This document shows, one piece after another, positions 7,166-14,396 of a stretch of 30,761 nt of DNA. How positions within the stretch are numbered: the stretch's first letter is position 1; every line of letters starts with the position of its first letter. Origin of the DNA: DATFVJ01 sp035517695 (GTDB lineage: Bacteria; Actinomycetota; Actinomycetes; Streptosporangiales; Streptosporangiaceae). The notes beneath the pieces are model-generated. The model ran no database searches, was not told the origin of the DNA, and was given only the letters and a program-made list of their open reading frames with translations. The DNA lies in the NCBI GenBank assembly GCA_035517695.1, contig DATIYI010000353.1:1-30761 (forward strand). The letters run 5' to 3'. A program made the translations under genes and the position numbers.

Positions 7166-8155
7166 GTGGGCCACGTCCGCCGCATTGAGTTCGCGCTGCT
7201 TGCCGTACTCGGTGTCATGATCGCCGGCACCGTCGGCTACCTGCTGCTCGGTTTCAGCTTGCTCGATGCCGTGTATCAGACGGTCACCACGATCACGACG
7301 GTGGGATTCCGCGAGATCCACCCGCTGACCGCCGCGGGCAAGATTTTCACGATCGTGCTGATCCTTGCCGGGGTCGGCACCGCGCTCTACGCCTTTGGCG
7401 TGGTGCTTGAAACGCTGGTGGAAGGTCATCTGCGCCAGCATCTCGGAAGGCGTCGGATGGAACGGGAGATCGCCCGGATGACCGGGCATGCAATCGTCTG
7501 CGGATGGGGCAGGGTCGGCCGCGCGGTGGGCGAATACCTGGCGGGCCAGGGCACGCAGGTAGTAGTCGTCGACAATGATCCTGAACGCGCCGCGACCGTC
7601 CCTTATCCCGCCCTCACTGGCGATGTCACCGACGATGACGTGCTGCACAAGGCGGGAATCATGCGGGCCCGCGCGCTCGTCGCCGCGATCAACACGGACG
7701 CCGAGAACGTTTACGTCACGTTGTCCGCCCGCGCCCTCCGCCCCGATCTGGTCATCGTCGCGCGGGCCCGGACGGAAGCGTCGGAGCCGAAACTGCTGCG
7801 GGCGGGCGCGACCCGGGTCGTGAACCCGCAACGGATCGGCGGCCAGCGCATCGCGGCGGCCGCACTACAGCCCAACGTGGTGGAATTCCTCGACGTCGTC
7901 ATGCATGACGGCAGCATGGAGTTCCGCCTGGAGGAGGTACAGGTCCGCACCGGATCCAGGCTCGCAGGCCGCACGCTGCGGGAGACCAGCCAGAGCGACT
8001 CGACGGGCGCGCTTGTGCTCGCGCTGCGCAGCAGCGACGGGACGTTCATCACGAATCCACCGCTGACGTCCAAGGTCGAGGCGGATTCCGTGCTCATCGC
8101 CATCGGCACCAAGGAGCAGCTCACCACCCTCGAACGAGCCGCCGAGCCGCCATAG
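7166..8155 (+). CDS. Two-helix potassium channel with RCK (TrkA-N/TrkA-C) domain
   Basis: The 329-residue protein has the MthK-type layout: TM1 (about 8-28), a pore helix, selectivity filter TTVGF (44-48), TM2 (about 60-82), a linker and an RCK domain. The Rossmann motif is GWGRVG (113-118), followed by VVVDND, which usually selects NAD(H) or another nucleotide. A TrkA-C domain ends the protein (about 240-325). It should form a tetrameric K+-conducting pore gated by ligand binding to RCK. I chose GTG 7166 because it begins just before TM1; the frame is open upstream to 6995 without family sequence. Met98 (7457) has its own ribosome-binding site, GGAAGG at 7445-7450, and could start a soluble RCK form. 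Confidence 0.9.
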   Translation: MGHVRRIEFALLAVLGVMIAGTVGYLLLGFSLLDAVYQTVTTITTVGFREIHPLTAAGKIFTIVLILAGVGTALYAFGVVLETLVEGHLRQHLGRRRMEREIARMTGHAIVCGWGRVGRAVGEYLAGQGTQVVVVDNDPERAATVPYPALTGDVTDDDVLHKAGIMRARALVAAINTDAENVYVTLSARALRPDLVIVARARTEASEPKLLRAGATRVVNPQRIGGQRIAAAALQPNVVEFLDVVMHDGSMEFRLEEVQVRTGSRLAGRTLRETSQSDSTGALVLALRSSDGTFITNPPLTSKVEADSVLIAIGTKEQLTTLERAAEPP

Positions 8156-8242
8156 AAAGCGCCCCGCGGCCCGGGTGCGTGGGCTGCCGCGCCGCGCATG
8201 GCCTTCGGCGACGGGCAGCCACAGTGGACCGGGCGGAACTCG

Positions 8243-9058
8243 CTAGCGGAGGCCGAAGAAGAGGTCGTCCTCGTGCTCAGGCGCGGGCACCTGGCTGAAA
8301 CGCCGGACGAACGCCTCTTGCCCGAAGGCCTGCTGCTGCGCGTCTTCAGGCAGCCGCAGCAGGAAGATGTTGTCGCGCTGGCTCGCGTGGGCCTCAAGCG
8401 CCTTGCGCTTGCGCTCAACATAGGGCGATACGTCGACCACGGTCGTGATCAACTCGTCCGGGGTGCCGAAGTTGGGAGGCAAGTCGAATTCACCCATATC
8501 GGCGCCGGTTGCCCGCAGGTACTCCAGCAGGCCGGCGATCCGGGCACGGGGAATTGCGGTGTCGTACAGCTTGCGGGGAGCCACGCTGGACCTGGTGGCG
8601 GCGACCGTGATCCGGTGGGCCTGGATGTGGTCCGGGTGACCGTAGCCGCCGTTCTCGTCATAGGTCACAACGACCTGCGGGAGGTAGCGTTCCATCAGGG
8701 CGGACAGGTTTTCGGCGGCCTGCTCGACGGGCACGTTGGCGAAAGCATCAGGGTCGGCATTGGCCGTCCATCCCGCCATGCCGGAATCGCGGTAGCCGAG
8801 AAGTTCGACGTGAGTGACGCCCAGGTGGGCCGCGGAATCGCGAAGCTCGGCAATTCTGCGTTCGCTGACCTGCAACTCGTCGTGACCCTTTTGTTCCGGC
8901 TTCACCCCGTTGGGCCCATCGCCCTGCTCACCGTTCGTGCAGGTCACAAGGACCGTGCGAATTCCCTCGTCGGCGCAGCGAGCGAGCACGCCGCCGGTCC
9001 CGAGCACCTCGTCGTCGGGATGTGCGTGGACAGCCATCAGCGTCAGTTGTGCGGGCAT
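8243..9058 (-). CDS. PIG-L family zinc deacetylase, MshB/Mca-like
   Basis: A 271-residue LmbE/PIG-L enzyme. Zinc-site motif HAHPDDE is at 11-17 and GGYGHPDH near 140, with the usual intervening TCTNGEQGD and GYRDSGMAGW. The family hydrolyses N-acetylglucosamine-type amides. MshB (mycothiol biosynthesis) and Mca (mycothiol S-conjugate amidase) are the actinobacterial relatives; the DSGMAG segment is nearer MshB, but paralogues with other substrates are common. The rhodanese gene lies 91 bp upstream on the same strand and may be co-transcribed, which would fit thiol or sulfur metabolism (inference). It converges with the K+ channel gene. Confidence 0.87.
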   Translation of the reverse strand: MPAQLTLMAVHAHPDDEVLGTGGVLARCADEGIRTVLVTCTNGEQGDGPNGVKPEQKGHDELQVSERRIAELRDSAAHLGVTHVELLGYRDSGMAGWTANADPDAFANVPVEQAAENLSALMERYLPQVVVTYDENGGYGHPDHIQAHRITVAATRSSVAPRKLYDTAIPRARIAGLLEYLRATGADMGEFDLPPNFGTPDELITTVVDVSPYVERKRKALEAHASQRDNIFLLRLPEDAQQQAFGQEAFVRRFSQVPAPEHEDDLFFGLR

Positions 9059-9149
9059 AGATACCGGGTGTCCTTACGGCGAGACTCCTGTGACCTGGTC
9101 CACTTTACGGTGGACGAGCCTGGCGCTCCTGACGGCGCCCGGCTGCGCC

Positions 9150-9569
9150 TCAGATCACTACGCCGGTGCCGCCAGAGTGATCCACCACAGGAAGGCCAGC
9201 GGCCACCCAGGCTTCCATTCCGCCTGCGAGGTTGCGCGCGGTCCAGCCGGCATGGTTCAGGGCAGTGGTGACCGCCGCCGATCTGGCACCGACGTGACAG
9301 ACGCAGATGATCGTTTTGTTCGTGGGCAGGCTGGCGGCGTACTGCGAGAGACGAGACATCGGGATGTGGGTCGCCCCGGGGGCATGCCCAGCGGCCCATT
9401 CGTGATCCTCACGGACATCGAGCAGGACCGCATCCGATCGCACGAGTTCGAGCGCCTCGGTCGCAGAGATCTCACCAGGAATGTCGCTATACACCCTGCC
9501 GAGGCTAGCGGACCTAGTGGCCTGTCCGAGGAGGCTTGTTTTGGCTCTGTGGTCCATGACAACGCCCAC
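9150..9569 (-). CDS. Rhodanese-domain sulfurtransferase
   Basis: A 139-residue single-domain rhodanese. The fold is visible from ISATEALELV through LLDVREDHEWAAGHAPGATH to the active-site loop CHVGARS, with catalytic Cys91 receiving a persulfide sulfur, and ends with NLAGGMEAW. The C-x-x-G-x-R loop is typical of small cytosolic rhodaneses. The first ~25 residues are outside the domain, so translation may begin further in, for example at the GTG of VYSDIPGEI (residue 26). It precedes the PIG-L gene on the same strand. Confidence 0.87.
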   Translation of the reverse strand: MGVVMDHRAKTSLLGQATRSASLGRVYSDIPGEISATEALELVRSDAVLLDVREDHEWAAGHAPGATHIPMSRLSQYAASLPTNKTIICVCHVGARSAAVTTALNHAGWTARNLAGGMEAWVAAGLPVVDHSGGTGVVI

Positions 9570-9724
9570 GCACGTCGCGCCGTTGTCTCGTCACGCGCAG
9601 CCACCAGCTGGTCGTGAACGCCCAGCGCCAGGTCATTGGCCGCCGATTACACGCGGGTAGTGATGCGGGGCCGCGGCGTCCGACTCAGCGCCGCGCGGGG
9701 GCAAGCTCGGGGATCACTCGTGCT

Positions 9725-10102
9725 TCAACGGCTAGCGAACTTAATCAGCTCGTTGGCAATCGCCTTGGTGTCGTCGCATTCGCCAACAGCAACCGCGACC
9801 ATGAGGTCCTCGGCCGCCTGCTGGTCAAACTCAGGGTCCAGCGGATGGTTATTGGCTTCGAGGAACACCGTCGCCGCCATCCAAGCCGTCCTCTTATTCC
9901 CATCGAGGAAGACATGATTGAGGACCATTGAGTGCAGCAGCGCCGCAGCCTTCTCCCAGACCGTGGGGTACGCGTCCTCGCCGAACACCGTGGCCTGCGG
10001 GCGGGCGAGGGCGGACTCCAGAAGTCCTGGGTCACGCACTGCGTCATCGCCAGTGATGTCCTGATGCATGGCGACGATGTGCTCGTAGCGGAGGAAGATC
10101 AC
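9725..10102 (-). CDS. doc: Doc-type Fic-domain toxin
   Basis: A 125-residue death-on-curing protein. It carries the Fic signature HVFLDGNKR (63-71), in which lysine replaces the second glycine of AMP-transferring Fic proteins, as in Doc, which phosphorylates EF-Tu and stops translation. Doc has Ala where this has Gly68. The start is GTG, in a 4-bp overlap (GTGA) with the antitoxin stop, giving translational coupling. The length is normal and all expected helices are present, so the toxin is probably active and held in check by the upstream antitoxin. Confidence 0.9.
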   Translation of the reverse strand: MIFLRYEHIVAMHQDITGDDAVRDPGLLESALARPQATVFGEDAYPTVWEKAAALLHSMVLNHVFLDGNKRTAWMAATVFLEANNHPLDPEFDQQAAEDLMVAVAVGECDDTKAIANELIKFASR

Positions 10103-10308
10103 CGGTCTGCTAGCCGGTTAAGAAGGTCGGCACTGATCTGCTTGATCCGGGCATACGCAGCGGCAATCTTCGCGTCCTCAGCGGCCTGGGCGGTGTTCCC
10201 GGCAATGTCATCGTGCGCGAGCGTACGCATCGAGCGTCCTTCAGCACTGGCGCGCGCGCGCAGCGCGGTCAGTTCGGCGTCGGTGAGCTGAACGTTCAAG
10301 GCTGGCAT
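10099..10308 (-). CDS. Antitoxin, ribbon-helix-helix (Phd/FitA-like) partner of Doc
   Basis: A 69-residue protein beginning MPALNVQLTDAELTALRARA, a strand-helix start typical of RHH antitoxins (strand 3-8, helices 9-35), which would bind the operator as a dimer. The remaining Ala/Lys/Asp-rich tail ending in LLNRLADR would wrap the toxin. The start ATG follows AAGGACGACACC (AAGGA, 8-nt spacing). It is first in the operon and overlaps doc by 4 bp. It probably represses its own promoter at the palindrome 10346-10361. Confidence 0.83.
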   Translation of the reverse strand: MPALNVQLTDAELTALRARASAEGRSMRTLAHDDIAGNTAQAAEDAKIAAAYARIKQISADLLNRLADR

Positions 10309-10345
10309 GGTGTCGTCCTTTCTTTGGACCCAGCACTAGGATAGC

Positions 10346-10370
10346 AGGTTGGTACCAACCTTGGTACTAT
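10346..10370. promoter_or_regulatory. Probable toxin-antitoxin operator
   Basis: AGGTTGGTACCAACCT (10346-10361) is a perfect 16-bp palindrome. A second half-site, TTGGTACTAT, starts at 10361, 12 bp after the first TTGGTACCAA at 10349. Palindrome plus adjacent half-site, 38 bp upstream of the antitoxin ATG, suits cooperative antitoxin binding. Confidence 0.7.
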
Positions 10371-10449
10371 GAAGGAGATGGCCAACGAGCGGGATTACAT
10401 CATGGGACTTATACGGAAGAGCCTGCACGTGGCCCGCGGAGGAGCCCCT

Positions 10450-11118
10450 TCAGTCCTCGATCGGCGGCCGGTGGTTTCCCTCCAGGTCCTGGCCAGCATC
10501 GGCCTTGTCGCGCTTCTTCGGCGGCTTGCGCCTGACGTCGACACCGCCCATGAACGCGAATCCGATTACCTTCACCCGCGGCGCCCCGGGCACGCCCGGC
10601 CCGCTCGCCCTCTGATCGAAGCCGCCCATGAAGGCGATGCCGGAGACGTCCACCTCGATGTCCTGGGGAACGATGACGTTGATGCCGCCCATAAAGGCGT
10701 ACGCATGGATCGTCACCTCACGTTGGCTGAACAGCGCCTGCCGCAGGTCGAGCACCACGCCGCCCATCAAGGCCACGGCCACGTAGACGTCAGGCACGAC
10801 CCACTGTCCCGATCGTCTCGCCTCGCTCATGATCGCGATGGAGATCTTACTGGCTGGCGTGCCGCCGACCCGGGCGTCGGGGACCGCCGAGGCGCCGGGA
10901 GTGGACCCGGCCGGGCCGGCCGCGGGCAGGTCGTGGGTGACGGTCTCGAGTTCGGCGTAGGTCTTCGCCGCATAGGCGTGTTCGAGGCGCTGGTCAAGCT
11001 CGTCGAACGTGAGCCGGCCTTGCCCGGCGGCTTCCCTGAGCACCTCGGCAACTTGATCGCGATCGGCGTCAGAGACCCGCATATGTCGGCGATCAGCGGG
11101 CAGCGGGGAATTACTCAC
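10450..11118 (-). CDS. DUF1707 and LiaF-like C-terminal domain protein
   Basis: A 222-residue protein with an N-terminal DUF1707 domain (MRVSDADRDQVAEVLREAA and QGRLTFDELDQRL, about 13-65), a Pro/Gly/Ala-rich linker, and a C-terminal beta-rich part related to the cell-wall-active antibiotic response (LiaF) domain. The C-terminal part contains four near-repeats of a (V/A)A-F/L-MGG turn (VALMGG, AFMGGIN, AFMGGFD, AFMGGVD), each probably a rung of a beta-helix-like sheet. There is no membrane segment. Such proteins are frequent in actinomycetes and often thought to sense or organise at the membrane; function is not established. It lies on its own, opposite in sense to nothing recognisable. Confidence 0.82.
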   Translation of the reverse strand: MSNSPLPADRRHMRVSDADRDQVAEVLREAAGQGRLTFDELDQRLEHAYAAKTYAELETVTHDLPAAGPAGSTPGASAVPDARVGGTPASKISIAIMSEARRSGQWVVPDVYVAVALMGGVVLDLRQALFSQREVTIHAYAFMGGINVIVPQDIEVDVSGIAFMGGFDQRASGPGVPGAPRVKVIGFAFMGGVDVRRKPPKKRDKADAGQDLEGNHRPPIED

Positions 11119-11222
11119 GATCTCACCCTAACGGCTGCCGCGGTGCGCGACCCGCTGCCATGTGGCACAGCACCGAGTTCCATGATCACGACGCGTCTAC
11201 CCGCCCTATGAGCAGGAAATGA

Positions 11223-12167
11223 TCATGGAACCGCCTGCTTTGGCGCGGCGACAGGGCGGCCGGGCAGAATCCGCGCGGAAATGGCACCGAGATGGGCAAC
11301 CTCGAGCCTGACCTGGTCGCCTGGCTGCAGCCATGGGTAGCTGTCGCTGCCGTGCAGCCCAGACAACTCCAGGATGCACCCGGTTCCCACGGTGCCGCTG
11401 CCGATGACGTCACCGGGTACCACGCGCGTTCCCTGCGAGGCATAGGAGATCATCTGGCCGAACGACCAGTAGATATCGGCCAGGTTGCCTTCGCTGTAGG
11501 GCCGCCCGTTGACCGTGGCCGTCATCGCCAGGTCGAAGGCCTTGCCGCGGCGATAGGGAGCAAGCTCGTCCGGCGTGACGAGAGCCGGGCCGAGGCTGGT
11601 CGCCGAGTCTTTCCCCTTGACCGGGCCGAGCATCTGTTTCATCTCGGCGAACTGTACGTCGCGCGCACTCCAGTCGCACAAGATCAAATAGCCGGCGATG
11701 TGCTCTTCGGCCTGCCCAGGGCTGAGGTCGCGGCCCTCACGCCCGATGACGGCGGCGACCTCGAGTTCGTAGTCGAACTGCCGCGAGCCCGGTGAGATCG
11801 CCACGTCGTCCGCTGGGCCATGGACGGCGGCCGGGTTGGTGAAGTAGAAGACGGGCAGTTCGTACCAGCCCCGGTCGACCTCACGTCCGCGCGCGAGCCT
11901 GGCGTTGCGTGTGTGTTCCTCGAAGGCCATGTAGTCGCGGATCGATGGCGGCACCGGGATCGGGGCACACAGCCTGGCCTGCTCTTCCTTGACCACCTCG
12001 GCGGGGTCCGCCAGGGCGTTCTCGGCAGCCTGGGCCAGGCGGCCGCCGTCGTCACCGAGCAGGTCGAGCAGCCGGGCAGTGCCCCGCAGGCCGTGCACGG
12101 TCCCGTTTCTCAGCAGTCCGGGGCGCTCGCCACCGTCAGCTGGTGAAACATAAGTCACCCAGCGCAT
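11223..12167 (-). CDS. Fumarylacetoacetate hydrolase family protein
   Basis: A 314-residue FAH-fold enzyme. The metal-binding FDYELEVAAVIGREGRDLS segment (about 131-149), the CDWSARDVQ motif, KGKDSATSLGPALV and the IGSGTVGTGC loop are all present. FAH enzymes cleave C-C bonds in fumarylacetoacetate and related beta-diketones or decarboxylate/hydrate catechol meta-cleavage products. The length and order fit the fumarylacetoacetase-like branch used in aromatic degradation. The ATG follows GGGAGCAGCG. The MBL gene lies 101 bp upstream on the same strand, so the two probably form an operon in a small catabolic route. Substrate not deducible. Confidence 0.88.
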   Translation of the reverse strand: MRWVTYVSPADGGERPGLLRNGTVHGLRGTARLLDLLGDDGGRLAQAAENALADPAEVVKEEQARLCAPIPVPPSIRDYMAFEEHTRNARLARGREVDRGWYELPVFYFTNPAAVHGPADDVAISPGSRQFDYELEVAAVIGREGRDLSPGQAEEHIAGYLILCDWSARDVQFAEMKQMLGPVKGKDSATSLGPALVTPDELAPYRRGKAFDLAMTATVNGRPYSEGNLADIYWSFGQMISYASQGTRVVPGDVIGSGTVGTGCILELSGLHGSDSYPWLQPGDQVRLEVAHLGAISARILPGRPVAAPKQAVP

Positions 12168-12268
12168 CGCTGCTCCCTTGCATCGCGGCTTCCCTCGGGT
12201 ACTGCGGCTCGCCGTGCGCGGCTGCGGCTCACCTTGCGCCGCTGTTGCTCATCGCGGGGGCGCCTCGA

Positions 12269-13201
12269 TCACGCGTAACACGCGGGCATCGCGCCACCGT
12301 TGTACTTGGCCATTTCCATGAAGATCGGCACTATGTCGAGAGTCTCACCGCGCGCACCCCCACGCTCCTCAGCGTAGGCCCGGTGCAGGTTGCCGACGAT
12401 CCGCTCCGGGTCGAGCAGGCCGGCGAAATCGCCGAGGTCGGCCTGGCGGGCGGCCTCGAGCGGCGAAAGCCCGGCGGCCAGCGCCGCCCTGGCCGTCTGC
12501 TGTATCCAGCGCAGGTACGCGGCGTTGACGTCGAACACCTCTGGACCGGCCACGCCGCCATGACCGCTGACGACCGTGCCAGCACCGAGCCCGCGCACCG
12601 TGCCGATTGCCTCCAGGCAGCCGGCGATCGAGCCCATCATGCAGAACGGTGTGCCGCCGTTGAAGACGAGGTCGCCCGCGAACAACACGCCGCGCTCGGG
12701 GATCCAGGCCACGACGTCGTTGGTGGTGTGCGCCGGGCCGACATACAAGAGCTGTACCTCTAGCTCGCCGGCGTACAACGTGAGCCGGTCGGTGAACGTC
12801 ACATCGGGCGGCACGATCTCGATGTCTCCCCACTCGACATCTGGCCAGATCAGCTTGAGCTGCAGGCCGGCTTCAAGGATCTCGCTGCGGGCCAGGGCGT
12901 GCCCGACGATCGTCGCCTCGGGAAACATGAAGTTGCCATAGGTGTGGTCGCCATGGTGGTGGGTGTTGACCAGCGTCCGGGCCGGCCGCGAGGTGAGCGT
13001 GCCAATGGCCTCGCGAAGAGCGCGTGCCCGCGGCTGCGTCGACGCGGTGTCGATCAGCAGCACAGAACGTGGGCCAACAAGCACCCCCGAGTTGCTGAGG
13101 CACCAGCTTCCATCCGGTTGCAGATAGACGTGGATGCCTTCCGCTACCTCCTGCAGCCGCGGCGCCGGCATGATCCGCCGCGCGGTTCCCTGATCTCCCA
13201 C
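12269..13201 (-). CDS. Metallo-beta-lactamase fold hydrolase
   Basis: A 310-residue MBL-fold enzyme with the metal motifs THHHGDH (near 85), GPAHTTND, FAGDLVF and SGHGG, the pattern of dinuclear-zinc hydrolases acting on thioesters, lactones or esters. I chose GTG 13201 because GGGAGG sits about 4 nt upstream; ATG 13171, ten codons later, starts MPAPRLQEVAEGIHVY and is the alternative. The frame is open upstream to 13402 but that part is low-complexity. It is first in a likely two-gene operon with the FAH-family gene, suggesting sequential steps in breakdown of a small organic compound (inference). Confidence 0.85.
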   Translation of the reverse strand: MGDQGTARRIMPAPRLQEVAEGIHVYLQPDGSWCLSNSGVLVGPRSVLLIDTASTQPRARALREAIGTLTSRPARTLVNTHHHGDHTYGNFMFPEATIVGHALARSEILEAGLQLKLIWPDVEWGDIEIVPPDVTFTDRLTLYAGELEVQLLYVGPAHTTNDVVAWIPERGVLFAGDLVFNGGTPFCMMGSIAGCLEAIGTVRGLGAGTVVSGHGGVAGPEVFDVNAAYLRWIQQTARAALAAGLSPLEAARQADLGDFAGLLDPERIVGNLHRAYAEERGGARGETLDIVPIFMEMAKYNGGAMPACYA

Positions 13202-13456
13202 CGCACCTCCCGCGACATCGGGCGCCGCGCGCGGCGTTAAGCAATCCGCGGCGGGCTCCTTCGATGATTGTGCAGCATGGCCGCGGTGACCACGTCGGTA
13301 ACCGCGGGCGGTACCTGCCACGCCTTCCTCCGGGTTGTTCTTTTTACCCACCCGATGGTCCATTGGCGCGGTTGGAGCACCACGGTGGCACTCTCGGCAC
13401 ACTGGCCACTATGAGAACACCTGTCACAGTGGCAGCACGCCGGTTAACCTGATGAC

Positions 13457-13891
13457 GTGGCGGAACTGCTGGAGATCACTTCACGGGTACTCGTGCGAGC
13501 GTCGCAGGAGCGGGTCTGGCGGGCCGCGATCGACTGGCGCCGGCAGGGCGAGTGGATGTGGGGGACCCAGGTTAGCGGCGGCCACGGGGCGGGCGCCCGG
13601 GTATCGGCGCGGACAGGCATCGGCCCGGTCGGTTTCACCGACACCATGGTGATTACCGAATGGGATCCGCCGCGAAGGTGCGTCGTCCAGCACACCGGCC
13701 GCGTCGTGCGCGGCGACGGCGTGTTCGAGGCCGTCCCGCGCGGGCCGCATTGCGAGTTCGTTTGGATCGAGCGGCTTGAGTTGCCGAAGGTCCTGGTCGG
13801 GGCGGTGGGACGCGCCCTCGTGCGGCCGGTAGCGCAGGCAGGCCTGGACAGTTCACTGCGCCGTTTCGCCCGGCTGGTCGAAAGGTCATGA
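13457..13891 (+). CDS. SRPBCC family protein (polyketide cyclase/dehydrase-like)
   Basis: A 144-residue START-like protein. The order of elements fits the helix-grip fold: ITSRVLVRASQERVWRAAIDW (strand and first helices), WMWGTQVSGG, a strand with FTDTMVITEWDPPRRCV, and the C-terminal helix containing LDSSLRRFARLVE. Members bind or shuttle hydrophobic small molecules in the cytosol; many are annotated as polyketide cyclases without proof. The start is GTG and lacks a strong ribosome-binding site. The dipeptidase pseudogene follows on the same strand. Confidence 0.78.
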   Translation: MAELLEITSRVLVRASQERVWRAAIDWRRQGEWMWGTQVSGGHGAGARVSARTGIGPVGFTDTMVITEWDPPRRCVVQHTGRVVRGDGVFEAVPRGPHCEFVWIERLELPKVLVGAVGRALVRPVAQAGLDSSLRRFARLVERS

Positions 13892-13933
13892 CGGCCACCG
13901 ACCGCCGGCCGCCGGTCAGACCCTGCCAGACTC

Positions 13934-14386
13934 GTCACCTTCGTGCCCGCCTTCGTCTCGCCGCGCCGCGCCCGCGATGTCGCGGGCGCATCCCATGTCG
14001 GCATCGGTGGCGACTACGACGGCAGGCCGGACCAGCCCGGCGGGCTCGCGGACGTGGCCGGTTAGCCGTTGCTCATCGCGGAACTGCTGCGCCACGGCTG
14101 GTCGCGATCCGATCTCGCGGGCCTGACGCGGGGCAACATGCTGCGTGTCCTTCGCGACGCGGAAGCGGTCAGCCGCGACCTGTCGGCCCGCGTCGGCCCA
14201 TCCTTCGCCACGCTGGCCGAGCTCGACGGCCTGGCTGGCCCCCTGGTTAGGCGTTGGTTAGGCGTGCCGGCCGCGGGGCCCCCGGCGGAGGAGCCCCCGT
14301 CAGGCGTGACGGCCCGCAGGGCCCCCGCGCAGCCGTTCAGATTTATTGCGCAGCGGCTGCCGCGGGCCGGCTCCGACGGGCGGTAG
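13934..14386 (+). pseudogene. Truncated peptidase M19 (membrane/renal dipeptidase-like) pseudogene
   Basis: One frame reads VTFVPAFVSP, then RARDVAGASHVGIGGDYDG, RPDQPGGLADVAG, an in-frame TAG (14063-14065), and LLIAELLRHGWSRSDLAGLT followed by RGNMLRVLRDAE. This is the ordered C-terminal third of a zinc-dependent M19 dipeptidase. The N-terminal barrel with most metal ligands is missing, and sequence between FVSP and RARDVAG appears deleted compared with the family. The TAG stands where relatives usually have Tyr, so one base change explains it. The frame runs on to 14386, where xylB begins. Confidence 0.8.
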
Positions 14387-14396
14387 CATCCCGATC

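Noticed and set aside
10369..11211. Plus-strand frame starting MKEMANERDYIMGL after the toxin-antitoxin operator
   Set aside because: The first 20 codons look gene-like and have a GGAG, but the rest is antisense to the well-supported DUF1707 gene.
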